Shown piece after piece: positions 16,958 to 26,440 of a stretch of DNA of 34,764 nucleotides. Source of the stretch: Kiritimatiellales bacterium (GTDB lineage Bacteria; Verrucomicrobiota; Kiritimatiellia; Kiritimatiellales; Pontiellaceae); contig QIHI01000132.1 of the NCBI GenBank assembly GCA_003230915.1, positions 1-34,764 on the forward strand, given 5' to 3'. How positions within the stretch are numbered: the first letter of the stretch is position 1; each line of letters begins with the position of its first letter. The notes beneath the pieces are model-generated. The model worked only from the letters and a program-made list of their open reading frames with translations. It was not told where the DNA came from and searched no databases. A program made the position numbers and the translations under genes.

Positions 16958-18379
16958 TTGAACAAGAACACATCCATCCCCCTATGCGTGGATCTTGACG
17001 GGACACTCGTCAAGCTGGACACTCTTCATCAAGCCCTCTTTCTGCTATTGCGCCGCAGTCCGGCAAGCATCTTCCGCATTCCGGGTTGGATTGCCAAAGG
17101 CAAAGCACACCTGAAAGATCAGGTGATGCAGCGCGTCACACTCGATGCTTCCGCCCTGCCCTACCACAAGGAATTCCTGGCCTATCTCCGAAAAGAACAC
17201 GAAAGAGGGCGCCCTCTGATTCTCGCCACCGCCTCCAACTACCGCACGGCCAACGCCGTCGCCGACCACCTCGGCCTCTTTTCCGACACTCTTTCCAGCA
17301 CCATCGACACCAACATGCGCCACGCCCAAAAACTCGCCACAATCCAAGAGTGTTTCCCCGCCTTTGGCTATGCCGGAAACGATGCCGCCGACTTTCCCAT
17401 CTGGGATGCCGCCGACGAGATCATTCTTGTTAATCCCACCCAGGTCGCACGGGAAAAGTATGCCGCGAATGCGGATCGCATCTTCGTCGAGTCCCGACCG
17501 GTTGCACGCATGCTGGTCAAGGCAATGCGCTGCCAACAATGGCTCAAAAATCTACTCATCTTCTCCCCCGTCTTGCTGGCACATAAATTTACAGACCTTG
17601 GAACCCTACTACAGGCCGTAACCGCCTTTTTTGCTTTCAGCCTTGCAGCATCCTCGATCTACATTCTGAACGACCTGTTCGATCTCAGCGCCGACCAGCA
17701 CCATCCGCGCAAATGCCACCGGCCCTTCGCCGCAGGCGACCTATCGATCACCGTCGGTGCGCTATTGATTCCCCTGCTCGCTCTTCTCAGCATCATCCTG
17801 GGCATGCTACTACCGCTTCCATTTTTCCTGACCCTGCTGGCCTACTACGCCATCACCACGCTCTACTCCTGGCGGCTGAAACAGATGGAAATCATCGATG
17901 TACTCACGCTGGCGATCCTCTACTCCATGCGCATCGTCGCCGGTTCGGCCGCCACCGGCACCCCCGCCTCGTCGTGGTTCATCATTTTCGCCATCTTCTT
18001 GTTTTTAAGCCTAGCCCTCGTGAAACGCCTTTCCGAGCTCCGTGAAATAAAGGACAGCGAGCCCTTCGACCAAACGCACCGCGAGCGCGGCTACACCGTG
18101 GACGACCTGCCGCTACTCATGGCCTTCGGCACCGCCAGCGGCTACCTCTCCGCATTTGTATTCACCATGTACTTGAGCAGCGAGTGGGTCACGCAACTCT
18201 ACCGCCGCCCCGACCTACTCTGGCTCTTCTGCCCGCTGTTGCTCTACTGGATCACGCGCATCTGGATGCTCGCCTGGCGCGGCCAGATGCATGACGACCC
18301 ACTGGCCTTCGCCGCCAAGGATCCACACACCTACGTCGTCGGCGTACTCAGCATTGCTATCATTCTATTCGCTATTTAA
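16958..18379 (+). CDS. HAD-like phosphatase domain fused to UbiA-family prenyltransferase
   Basis: N-term CVDLDGTLVKLDTL (HAD motif I) and GNDAADFPIW; C-term YILNDLFDLSADQHHPRKCHRPFAAG (UbiA NDxxDxxxD). TTG start with an in-frame TGA two codons upstream. Confidence 0.88.
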   Translation: MNKNTSIPLCVDLDGTLVKLDTLHQALFLLLRRSPASIFRIPGWIAKGKAHLKDQVMQRVTLDASALPYHKEFLAYLRKEHERGRPLILATASNYRTANAVADHLGLFSDTLSSTIDTNMRHAQKLATIQECFPAFGYAGNDAADFPIWDAADEIILVNPTQVAREKYAANADRIFVESRPVARMLVKAMRCQQWLKNLLIFSPVLLAHKFTDLGTLLQAVTAFFAFSLAASSIYILNDLFDLSADQHHPRKCHRPFAAGDLSITVGALLIPLLALLSIILGMLLPLPFFLTLLAYYAITTLYSWRLKQMEIIDVLTLAILYSMRIVAGSAATGTPASSWFIIFAIFLFLSLALVKRLSELREIKDSEPFDQTHRERGYTVDDLPLLMAFGTASGYLSAFVFTMYLSSEWVTQLYRRPDLLWLFCPLLLYWITRIWMLAWRGQMHDDPLAFAAKDPHTYVVGVLSIAIILFAI

Positions 18380-18391
18380 CGGAGACTCCCC

Positions 18392-19330
18392 ATGCAACCC
18401 AGCGTAGACCTCGCCATCGTCGGCTCCATCGGAATCGACACCATCGAAACTCCCACCGAAAAGCAAGAGGAGATTCTCGGAGGCTCCGTGAGTTATGCCT
18501 GTGCAGCGGCCTCCTTCTACACTCATGCCGGCATGGTCGGCGTGGTCGGAACTGATTTTCCAACCGAGTTCCGGAAAATCTGGGAAAACATGTCCATCGA
18601 CCTCGAAGGCCTGCAGACCGTCGAAGGCAAAACATTCCGTTGGTCCGGTGTCTACGAAGAAAACATGGACAACCGCCGCACGCTCTCCACCGACCTCAAT
18701 GTCTTCGAAACTTTCTCGCCGGAGCTGCCTGTAGCCTACCGCTCCGCCCCCTACCTCTTCCTTGGAAATATCCACCCAGCCTTGCAGCTGCATGTTCTTG
18801 AACAAGTACACGACCCGAAATTCATCCTGATCGACACGATGGATCTGTGGATCAACATCGACAAAGAAAACCTCACCCAGGTCATTGGCAAGTGCCATAT
18901 GCTCACGCTCAACGAGTCCGAGGCGCAGCTCTTCACGGGCGAGTTCACGCTCAACAAAGCCGCCAAACAGTTGCTCGAACTTGGCCCCGAATACGTACTC
19001 ATCAAAAAAGGCGGCAACGGCTCTATGCTCTTCACCAAAGATGACATTTTCTTGCTACACGCCTATCCGCTCGACGATTTAAAAGATCCCACCGGCGCGG
19101 GCGATACCTTCGCCGGCGGTCTTATGGGTGCGCTCGCCGCATCGGGAAAAACCGACAAGGAGGCCATCCGCCAAGCCATGATTCACGGCAGCATCACCGC
19201 CTCCTTTGGCGTAGAGGAATTCAGCCTTGACCGCCTTAAGCGACTCGACCGCTCCGAGCTCGAAGCCCGCATCGGCGAGTTCAAGGAAATGTGCCGAATA
19301 GCTTGTGCGGATAGTGAGGAAAGGATGTAG
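18392..19330 (+). CDS. PfkB-family sugar kinase
   Basis: VGSIGIDTIE...GGSVSYACAAASFYTHAGMVGVVGTDFP...DPTGAGDTFAGGLMGALA (PfkB signature 2). Confidence 0.9.
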   Translation: MQPSVDLAIVGSIGIDTIETPTEKQEEILGGSVSYACAAASFYTHAGMVGVVGTDFPTEFRKIWENMSIDLEGLQTVEGKTFRWSGVYEENMDNRRTLSTDLNVFETFSPELPVAYRSAPYLFLGNIHPALQLHVLEQVHDPKFILIDTMDLWINIDKENLTQVIGKCHMLTLNESEAQLFTGEFTLNKAAKQLLELGPEYVLIKKGGNGSMLFTKDDIFLLHAYPLDDLKDPTGAGDTFAGGLMGALAASGKTDKEAIRQAMIHGSITASFGVEEFSLDRLKRLDRSELEARIGEFKEMCRIACADSEERM

Positions 19331-19335
19331 TGGCT

Positions 19336-19658
19336 CCGATCACGGAGTGGATTGGGGACGCGTTACGCTGGTTAAAGGGTTCTACAGCGATACGTTGAAC
19401 AACGAGCTGGTCGCCAAACAGGATATCCGTAAAGCCAGCATACTCATGATTGACTGCGATATGTATTCGTCGGCCATCGAATCATTGAACTTCTGCGAAC
19501 CCTTCATCCTTGATGAAGCCATTATCATTTTCGACGACTGGAATCCTCTGGCGAAAAAGAACAATCCAGATCTCACCGCCGTCGAAACCGGAACCTACAG
19601 CTACAATCCTGACGACCTGAACGGAAAGATTTTCAGGATCTCTCGCACCCCGGCGTGA
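19336..19658 (+). pseudogene. C-terminal remnant of a TylF/macrocin-O-methyltransferase-like protein
   Basis: VDWGRVTLVKGFYSDTLN...ILMIDCDMYSSAIESLNFCEPFILDEAIIIFDDW resembles the C-terminal half of TylF-type methyltransferases; no SAM-binding N-terminal half upstream. Confidence 0.65.
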
Positions 19659-19686
19659 AGCCCTTCTTTCTGCGGTTCCGCCAAGC

Positions 19687-20328
19687 TCATCTCGCTGGGA
19701 AACGGGGCGGAATGAAGACGGGCGGATGCATGTAGAGTGGTTCGAAGGGTTCGGATTCAATCCCGTTTTCTAAGCGTTGGGAAACAAGTTGACCCAGCTT
19801 CCCCGCCGTTGGGAAAACGGGTTCCCCGCTTTCCTGAGTCTGAAACTGGGCAAGCAGTTCTTCCAGTCGATCATGGTCAGGGCTGACGACAAGCGTTTCC
19901 GGCGGAATAAAGTCAGCCAGCTCGTTGCACTCCATCAGCTGGAAGTCCTCTTCAAGTTCAGTGCCGGTAAACACTCCAGCCCAAACCTTGTTGCGGCGGG
20001 CATCGCCTACCACGGCCGTGCGCTCCACACCCATCTGTGCTGCAAGTGCTGCGCCGCTGTTGAGTGCATAGACCGGTTTCCCACCCGGAGCCGCAAGCGA
20101 GTTAATAACGGAGAAGGAGATCCGCATGCCGGAAAACGCGCCAGGACCACGTCCAGCGGCAAAGTAGTCGACGGTATCCCAATCCACATCAAGCTCCGCC
20201 ATGGCATCGAAAAGCTGTTGGCGGTTCTTGAAGTTTTCAACCCAACCTTTTTCGACCACCACCACGCCGTCTTCGATGAGGGCAATGCTACCGTGCTTTG
20301 AGCTGAGTTCGATGGAAAAAATGTTCAT
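19687..20328 (-). CDS. tsaB: tRNA t6A biosynthesis protein TsaB
   Basis: MNIFSIELSSKHGSIALIEDG...YFAAGRGPGAFSGMRISFSVINSLA... Confidence 0.88.
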   Translation of the reverse strand: MNIFSIELSSKHGSIALIEDGVVVVEKGWVENFKNRQQLFDAMAELDVDWDTVDYFAAGRGPGAFSGMRISFSVINSLAAPGGKPVYALNSGAALAAQMGVERTAVVGDARRNKVWAGVFTGTELEEDFQLMECNELADFIPPETLVVSPDHDRLEELLAQFQTQESGEPVFPTAGKLGQLVSQRLENGIESEPFEPLYMHPPVFIPPRFPAR

Positions 20329-20753
20329 GATTCATTCTCTCTAAAAATGCGGAACGTGCGCGCTCCTGTGTGGGAGTCGGCCTCGATCCAGATGTGTAGT
20401 AGATCGGGCGGCAGCAAGCCTTCGGCGCGCTCGGCCCATTCAATCGCAGTAATTCCATCCGCATCAAAATATTCCTCCAGCCCGAGGCCGAGTGCCTCGT
20501 CGGGGCCGGAGAGGCGATAAAGATCGATGTGATGCAGCGGTAGGCGGCCTTCATATTCGCTGATCAGCGTATAGGTGGGGCTGGTAATCGGCTCATCAAT
20601 GCCTAGTGCGGCGGCATAGCCCTGAATAAAGCAGGTCTTGCCCGTACCGAGTTCGCCGTGCAAGGCAATGATGGTTCCGGACTCAAGTTCGTCCGCGAGA
20701 CCGGCGGCGAGTGCCCAAGTTTCTTCGGGGCTGTTGGTTTTTTCGATGCGCAT
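20325..20753 (-). CDS. tsaE: tRNA t6A biosynthesis ATPase TsaE
   Basis: IIALHGELGTGKTCFIQGYAAALGIDEPITSPTYTLISEYEGRLPLHHIDLYRL; overlaps tsaB start. Confidence 0.95.
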   Translation of the reverse strand: MRIEKTNSPEETWALAAGLADELESGTIIALHGELGTGKTCFIQGYAAALGIDEPITSPTYTLISEYEGRLPLHHIDLYRLSGPDEALGLGLEEYFDADGITAIEWAERAEGLLPPDLLHIWIEADSHTGARTFRIFRENES

Positions 20754-20756
20754 GGT

Positions 20757-22460
20757 TCAGGATCCAGAGTTGAATTTAATCCCAAAACTGACCGGCGGAC
20801 TGGAGACCTCCATGCCGTCGGCATAGATGGCAATGGCGCGGATGCGGTTCGGCCCTTCACCGATCAAAAGTTCATCCAACACCAGTTCAACCTCGCTATC
20901 ATACATTTTTTCATCAATCACTTGCTCACCGCTCACGAGTCTCATTGTTTCAGGTGTTTCCATCCCCCCAATCTGTACTTTAACGGCATGCTCGTTCTTC
21001 CCGATTTTTCTGATATTTGGGTCAATGACCACAGATCGACCCATGCGATCCACCGTGAACGGCTTGACGACTGAAGCGTTGAATTCGACCAAATGCTTGA
21101 TGCGTGCCACGGCGCGTAGTTCGTGGTAACCATCTGCCAGCTTCGCCACGCGGATGAAAGCTGAAGGATCTTCAGACACCTCGCCGAACACCTTTCCGTC
21201 GATCAGAAACGAGTAGAGTACCGTGGTGTTTTCTGTACGACTTTCCGCCTGCGCAAGATAGGTAAAGTCGTTGGAGATACTATCTGCACCCAGAACCTTG
21301 ACCTTCATCGGTACGGCATACGGTTTGGCCAACGGATCGCCTAGCAACAAACTTTGCAGCGGGCAGGCAATGGATTGATAGAAGCTTTCCAGCATGGTGC
21401 AGCCAGAGGAGTACTGAACGAAAAAGCGTGCGGAGGGGAACTTATTTGCATTGGAATAGGGTTCCACCACAGCACCAGCAGAAGCGGTTGCCCCGGCCGT
21501 GAGCCACTCCGTCATTTTGGTTTGCGGCCGCTGGAATTCTGCGCTCCAACTGGTGAGATGCTCAGCCATCGCCCCGGGTGCAAACGATTTTATGCGGGCC
21601 GGATCGACCGTTTCCGCACCCATCAATAACCCCATCACATTTTCCGCACCAGCCGGAAAATTGGTCGTAACAACGGCCTCGAGACCGCGCTGTTTCAATT
21701 CCGCCACCGCCGGAGCATACTGCCATTCACGACATTTCGCGCGAACGTCTTCGCCCGTCACAAAATAGATCTTGTTTTGCATCCCGCGGTAATCCGAAGT
21801 CTTGCCGCGTTGGAGAGTTTGGAGAACCGTTTCGATGGAGGTTCCTTTTTCGCCAATATAGCCGAGCATCATACTTGGCAACGGCATGCGTTCTCCGAGG
21901 CCGCCTTGCAAATAGGCCGCCTCTGGCGGAACCTGCGCGGCCATGCCCAACCCCCTCTTATGCATGCCGAGCGATAGCGCGGGTAAGTTGAGTTTAAGCC
22001 GCTCATGGGGGCCGCTAAAAAGCTTGGATAGATATTTTCCACCCTCGACAAGACTCAGTCCCGGAGGCTTGTTGCGCATGAACGTCATACCACCGACCGA
22101 CATTTGCTTGCGGTCGTTCGGATCGGTCTTCACGCGAATCGGAAAGTCGACGGAATAGACCCACGCCAGAATATGGCCATCGATCCCTCGCTCCTGCGCA
22201 GCCGTATTGGCCGGCTCCCAGATCAACTTCGTAAATTCCTCCGGTGTCACCGTGGCCGCACCACCATAAGCACTCTCCGGAACATCGAGATAGACCAGAT
22301 TTATTTTTGGAATCTGTCGCGCTTCCGCAAACGTATTTGCCACCAGTAGCGACGGCTGCGAGTTTTTATTCACCAAGAGCAGCACCTCGTGCGGCATCTG
22401 CGCCTGCACTGAAACCACCGCAACAAAGGTACCAAACAAAATTTTCCAAACCTTGAACAT
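20757..22460 (-). CDS. TIGR03790-family-like exported protein
   Basis: Signal peptide MFKVWKILFGTFVAVVSVQA; HEVLLLVNKNSQPSLLVANTFAEARQIPKINLVYLDVPES. GGGGAG upstream of ATG 22460. Confidence 0.72.
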   Translation of the reverse strand: MFKVWKILFGTFVAVVSVQAQMPHEVLLLVNKNSQPSLLVANTFAEARQIPKINLVYLDVPESAYGGAATVTPEEFTKLIWEPANTAAQERGIDGHILAWVYSVDFPIRVKTDPNDRKQMSVGGMTFMRNKPPGLSLVEGGKYLSKLFSGPHERLKLNLPALSLGMHKRGLGMAAQVPPEAAYLQGGLGERMPLPSMMLGYIGEKGTSIETVLQTLQRGKTSDYRGMQNKIYFVTGEDVRAKCREWQYAPAVAELKQRGLEAVVTTNFPAGAENVMGLLMGAETVDPARIKSFAPGAMAEHLTSWSAEFQRPQTKMTEWLTAGATASAGAVVEPYSNANKFPSARFFVQYSSGCTMLESFYQSIACPLQSLLLGDPLAKPYAVPMKVKVLGADSISNDFTYLAQAESRTENTTVLYSFLIDGKVFGEVSEDPSAFIRVAKLADGYHELRAVARIKHLVEFNASVVKPFTVDRMGRSVVIDPNIRKIGKNEHAVKVQIGGMETPETMRLVSGEQVIDEKMYDSEVELVLDELLIGEGPNRIRAIAIYADGMEVSSPPVSFGIKFNSGS

Positions 22461-22591
22461 AGATGCTCCCCGAATCACTGATTGAATTGAGTCCGAGACC
22501 ATAGCCCCGATTCCCCAGAACCCGCAACCCCATTTCCAACCCTTGGAAACTTTCCGTTGCGTATCCTTCGCTTGAATTCTATGTTTCCAAC

Positions 22592-23389
22592 ATGAATGAA
22601 CAAACCTTATCCCACATTGTGCTGTATGGTGGCGGCCTCTACCTTTTGCTCAACTTGCTGGCTCTGTTATTTTCGGAAAAGCTAATCTTCGCTCCGCAAA
22701 CTCCGAGCTATGACCAGCTACCCGGCGAATTGAAAATCGCTTCCGGCAACGGCGAAAAAATTAACGCCGTCTATCTCGAAACCTTGAACGCGGAATACAC
22801 CCTCCTTTTCAGCCACGGGAACGCGGAAGATCTTGGCAACGTGCTTCCGTTTATGCGGCAGTTCCAATCCCTCGGCTACTCGGTCTTGATGTACGACTAC
22901 CGTGGCTACGGCACCAGCGAAGGGTCGCCCTCCGTCCGCAAAGCCTATCAGGATATCGATGCTGCCTACCGATGGCTTACTGAAGAAAAGAAGATCGCCC
23001 CAAAAACCATCATCGTTCAGGGCCGCTCCGTTGGCGGCGGCCCCTCCACTTGGCTCGCTGCACGCCGTGAGGTCGGCGGCCTGTTTTTAGAGAGTACCTT
23101 CACTTCCGCATTCCGCGTAAAAACCGTTATCCCGCTACTGCCGTGGGATAAATTCGATAACCTGCGACACATCAAACAGACCACCTGCCCAGTCTTCATC
23201 ATGCATGGACGCAACGACACGATCATTCCCTTCTGGCACGGCAAGAAACTTTACGATGCCGCGCCGGGGAAAAAGATGCACCTCTGGATCGACGGTGCCG
23301 AGCACAACAACTACGCCTACATCGCTGGCGACGACTATATCGACTCGTTCCAAGCCTTCATGAAACTGGTACGCGACGATGCCGAATAG
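22592..23389 (+). CDS. Alpha/beta hydrolase (membrane-anchored, ABHD13/17-like)
   Basis: LLFSHGNAEDLGNVLPFMRQFQSLGYSVLMYDYRGYGTSEGSPS...VQGRSVGGGPSTWLAAR...PVFIMHGRNDTIIPFWHGKKLY...GAEHNN. Confidence 0.9.
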   Translation: MNEQTLSHIVLYGGGLYLLLNLLALLFSEKLIFAPQTPSYDQLPGELKIASGNGEKINAVYLETLNAEYTLLFSHGNAEDLGNVLPFMRQFQSLGYSVLMYDYRGYGTSEGSPSVRKAYQDIDAAYRWLTEEKKIAPKTIIVQGRSVGGGPSTWLAARREVGGLFLESTFTSAFRVKTVIPLLPWDKFDNLRHIKQTTCPVFIMHGRNDTIIPFWHGKKLYDAAPGKKMHLWIDGAEHNNYAYIAGDDYIDSFQAFMKLVRDDAE

Positions 23390-23464
23390 AGCATCGAATC
23401 AGTAAGGGGTTTCGAACAGGTGAAAGCACTTTTTGAGTATTAAAATTTGAGCGTGGTCTCCACG

Positions 23465-23491
23465 TCTAACCGTATAGGTTAGAATTTTTTC
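23465..23491 (+). terminator. Rho-independent terminator after the alpha/beta hydrolase
   Basis: TCTAACC-GTATA-GGTTAGA followed by ATTTTTTC. Confidence 0.75.
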
Positions 23492-23812
23492 TTCCTGCCA
23501 ATGTTGTGGTAGCTCCATCAACTTTCGCTTAGCGAATATCGCCCCTGAAACAGATGTCCCCAGAGCTAGGGCGAGCATTGTATCGTATGCGGATATCCAA
23601 CGATTCTGCCCGGAACAGATTATGTACCAGGTAGCTTATGCCGATCTGGAAGTATCACCGCTCCTGACCGTTAAAGAGTTTCGCACCCCATATATTTATA
23701 GCATGGTACATGTATTCAGGCTAACGGATGTTACTTTATAGTGCCGAATTGACACTATTTATCCTAAAAAATGAGTTGATCGATTCTGCGCCTTAATGGC
23801 ACATTATTGCTC

Positions 23813-24997
23813 ATGAAACCGGGATTTTTTGATAAATTGGTAAATCGGCTGGATCATTTAGATTCGGGAAGTTTACAGGCCTACTTCTTGCGCTTGGCGA
23901 AAGAGAAAGGTTTGATGGAAACCATTTTCCAGGCTTTGGAAGAAGGGTTGATCGTGCTTGATGCCGAGGCGCAGATCAGCTACGCCAACCGTGCGGCCGA
24001 GCAGATGCTCGGTTTCACACTTGAAAACGCACTGGGCGTCTCGATTCAGCACTATCTCAAGGATATCCACTGGGATCTCGTACTCGACCTCGATGAATAC
24101 GAATGGAGCCAGCTTGTCCGGCGCGAGATTGAGGTGACCTATCCACAGCATCGCTTCATGGAATTCTATGTCGTTCCGCTTGCCGCCGTCGATGAGAAGG
24201 AAGAGGGTGCTGTGGTCATTTTCCGGGATGTAACCCGCGAACGCGAAAGCACCGCTGAGTCGATCGAATCCGAGCGATTGCACGCACTGAGCCTACTGGC
24301 CGCTGGTGTTGCCCACGAAATTGGAAACCCGCTCAACTCGATCAACATCCATCTCCAGTTGCTCGACCGCGAGATTGGCGATCTGATGGACGATAAGGCT
24401 AAAAAGGAGTTGAAAGAACTGGTCGATATTTCACGCAAGGAGGTGGAGCGACTCGACGCGATTATCCGCCAGTTTCTGAAAGCCCTACGTCCGTCGCTGC
24501 CGGAGCGCAAGCCGGTGAAGCTGGCCTGCTTGATCGACGAGATGCTCGAAGTGATGAAGCACGAAATCAACGACCGTCAAATGCTGGTCGAAACAGACTT
24601 TCCTGAAGACATTCCCCCCGTTGCGGTCGATGAGACGCAGGTGAAGCAGGCCTTCTTCAACGTCATCAAGAACGCGTTGCAGGCGATGGCCGACGGTGGG
24701 ATTCTCAGAATCAACATGGTTCAGTCTGATCGTTTCGTTAGTATGGTGATCGAAGACAACGGTCCCGGTATTGATCCTGAAAAGCTCGGTGCGATCTACG
24801 AACCCTTCCACACCACGAAGCCTGAAGGTACCGGCCTCGGTATGATGATTGTCCAGCGCATCATGCGCGACCACGGTGGTGAGATTGAAATCAATACCGA
24901 GCTTGAGCGCGGTACGCGGTTGACGCTGCGCTTTCCGCGGCAAGACGCACGCATTAATTTGCTGAATGCCCCGGAGAAGGAGGTCACCCATGAGTAA
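23813..24997 (+). CDS. NtrB-like PAS sensor histidine kinase (no obvious TM segment)
   Basis: PAS-like EGLIVLDAEAQISYANRAAEQMLGF; H-box LLAAGVAHEIGNPLNSINIHLQLL; N/G boxes NVIKNALQAM, IEDNGPGIDPEKLGAIYEPFHTTKPEGTGLGMMI. Confidence 0.92.
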   Translation: MKPGFFDKLVNRLDHLDSGSLQAYFLRLAKEKGLMETIFQALEEGLIVLDAEAQISYANRAAEQMLGFTLENALGVSIQHYLKDIHWDLVLDLDEYEWSQLVRREIEVTYPQHRFMEFYVVPLAAVDEKEEGAVVIFRDVTRERESTAESIESERLHALSLLAAGVAHEIGNPLNSINIHLQLLDREIGDLMDDKAKKELKELVDISRKEVERLDAIIRQFLKALRPSLPERKPVKLACLIDEMLEVMKHEINDRQMLVETDFPEDIPPVAVDETQVKQAFFNVIKNALQAMADGGILRINMVQSDRFVSMVIEDNGPGIDPEKLGAIYEPFHTTKPEGTGLGMMIVQRIMRDHGGEIEINTELERGTRLTLRFPRQDARINLLNAPEKEVTHE

Positions 24998-26342
24998 GCC
25001 AATCGTTCTTATTGTCGATGATGAAAAGAGCGCGCGCGATGGATTAGTGCGAGCCCTACGACAGGGCTACCGGGTCTTTGTGGCAGAGAACGGAACATCT
25101 GCGCTGGAGGTACTAGCCAGCCAGAAAATCGATGTGCTGTTGAGCGATGTCCGCATGCCGGGGATGGATGGTATTACGTTGATGCAGCGCGCGCTAGCCA
25201 ATCACCCGGGACTCATCTGCATTATTCTGACGGCCTATGGCGACGTAGAGCTGGCGGTGCAGGCGATGCAGCAAGGTGCAACAGATTTCATGACCAAACC
25301 GATCAACCTCGACAAGCTGGAGCTAGTCCTTGGTCGTGTGCTGAAGGCCAAGAGGATGGAGTTGGAAAATGAACAATTGCGTGCGCAGCTCGACGACAAG
25401 TATGGCCTGGAAAACATGGTTGGCCACTCTGCCCCGATGCAGGAAATCTTCGAAACTATCCGGCAGGTGGCCAGCTCGCGCGCGACGGTATTGATTCAGG
25501 GCGAAAGCGGAACCGGGAAGGAGCTGGTCGCCAAGGCGATCCACCAGCTGGGTTCGCGCTCGAAAGGACCGTTCGTGGCGGTACACTGCGCCGCCCTCTC
25601 GCAAAACCTGCTGGAGAGTGAATTATTTGGCCACGAAAAAGGAGCATTTACCGGCGCAATGGAGCGGCGCATCGGTCGTTTCGAGAAGGCTGACGGCGGG
25701 TCGCTGTTCCTCGACGAGATCAGCGAGATAGATGCCTCGGTACAGGTGAAAATTCTCCGAGCGCTGGAGGAGCGGCAGATCGAGCGCGTCGGTGGCGATA
25801 CACCAGTGGATGTCGATTCGCGCTTGATCGCCGCCACCAACCGCGACCTTAAAGGCATGGTCGATGAAGGCGCATTCCGCGAGGATCTGTTTTACCGTCT
25901 CTACGTCGTCGTCATCACCTTACCGCCTTTGCGAGAACGGCAGGACGACATTCTGTTGCTGCTGAACCATTTTCTGGCCGGGTTCAACGAAGAGAACGGG
26001 AAGCAGATCGAGGGTTTCACCCCAGCGGCCTACGAGATGCTATCGAGCTACGAATGGCCCGGCAACATCCGTGAGTTGCGCAACCTCGTCGAGCGCATGG
26101 TGGTACTCGCGCGCGGGAAGATGCTGGATGTGAAGGACATCCCGATACAGGTGCGCGAGCAGGCCAGCGACGGCGAGGTGCGGATCGATGCCGACCTCAC
26201 CGTCGACGAAATGGAAAAGCGGATGGTCGTCCAAGCGCTGGAAAAAACCGGCGGCAACCGTACGAAAGCGGCCGAAAAACTCGGTGTCAGCCGCCGGACA
26301 CTGCACCGCAAGCTGAACGAGTATGGCATTGGAAAGAGCTAG
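24990..26342 (+). CDS. NtrC/AtoC-type sigma-54-dependent response regulator
   Basis: REC domain (LSDVRMPGMDG), AAA+ GESGTGKELVAKAIH, GAFTGA motif, C-terminal Fis-like HTH (NRTKAAEKLGVSRRTLHRKL). GGAGG upstream of ATG 24990, 8-bp overlap with the kinase. Confidence 0.96.
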   Translation: MSKPIVLIVDDEKSARDGLVRALRQGYRVFVAENGTSALEVLASQKIDVLLSDVRMPGMDGITLMQRALANHPGLICIILTAYGDVELAVQAMQQGATDFMTKPINLDKLELVLGRVLKAKRMELENEQLRAQLDDKYGLENMVGHSAPMQEIFETIRQVASSRATVLIQGESGTGKELVAKAIHQLGSRSKGPFVAVHCAALSQNLLESELFGHEKGAFTGAMERRIGRFEKADGGSLFLDEISEIDASVQVKILRALEERQIERVGGDTPVDVDSRLIAATNRDLKGMVDEGAFREDLFYRLYVVVITLPPLRERQDDILLLLNHFLAGFNEENGKQIEGFTPAAYEMLSSYEWPGNIRELRNLVERMVVLARGKMLDVKDIPIQVREQASDGEVRIDADLTVDEMEKRMVVQALEKTGGNRTKAAEKLGVSRRTLHRKLNEYGIGKS

Positions 26343-26440
26343 GAGTCTGGTAGATACACAAAGCAACGATGTTGAGATCGGCCAAGAGCAATTAAAAAAA
26401 GAGCCTCTCCATATGCCCTCTAATATGAAAGGAGAAAACC

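Noticed and set aside
23797-23810. Sigma-54-like TGGCAC...TTGC immediately upstream of the NtrB-like kinase
   Set aside because: GG-to-GC spacing is 9 instead of the required 10 nt, and the site abuts the ATG so transcription would begin inside the gene.
24990-26342. NtrB/NtrC-like pair as a novel system
   Set aside because: Standard two-component architecture with GAFTGA motif; no unusual partner gene in the window.
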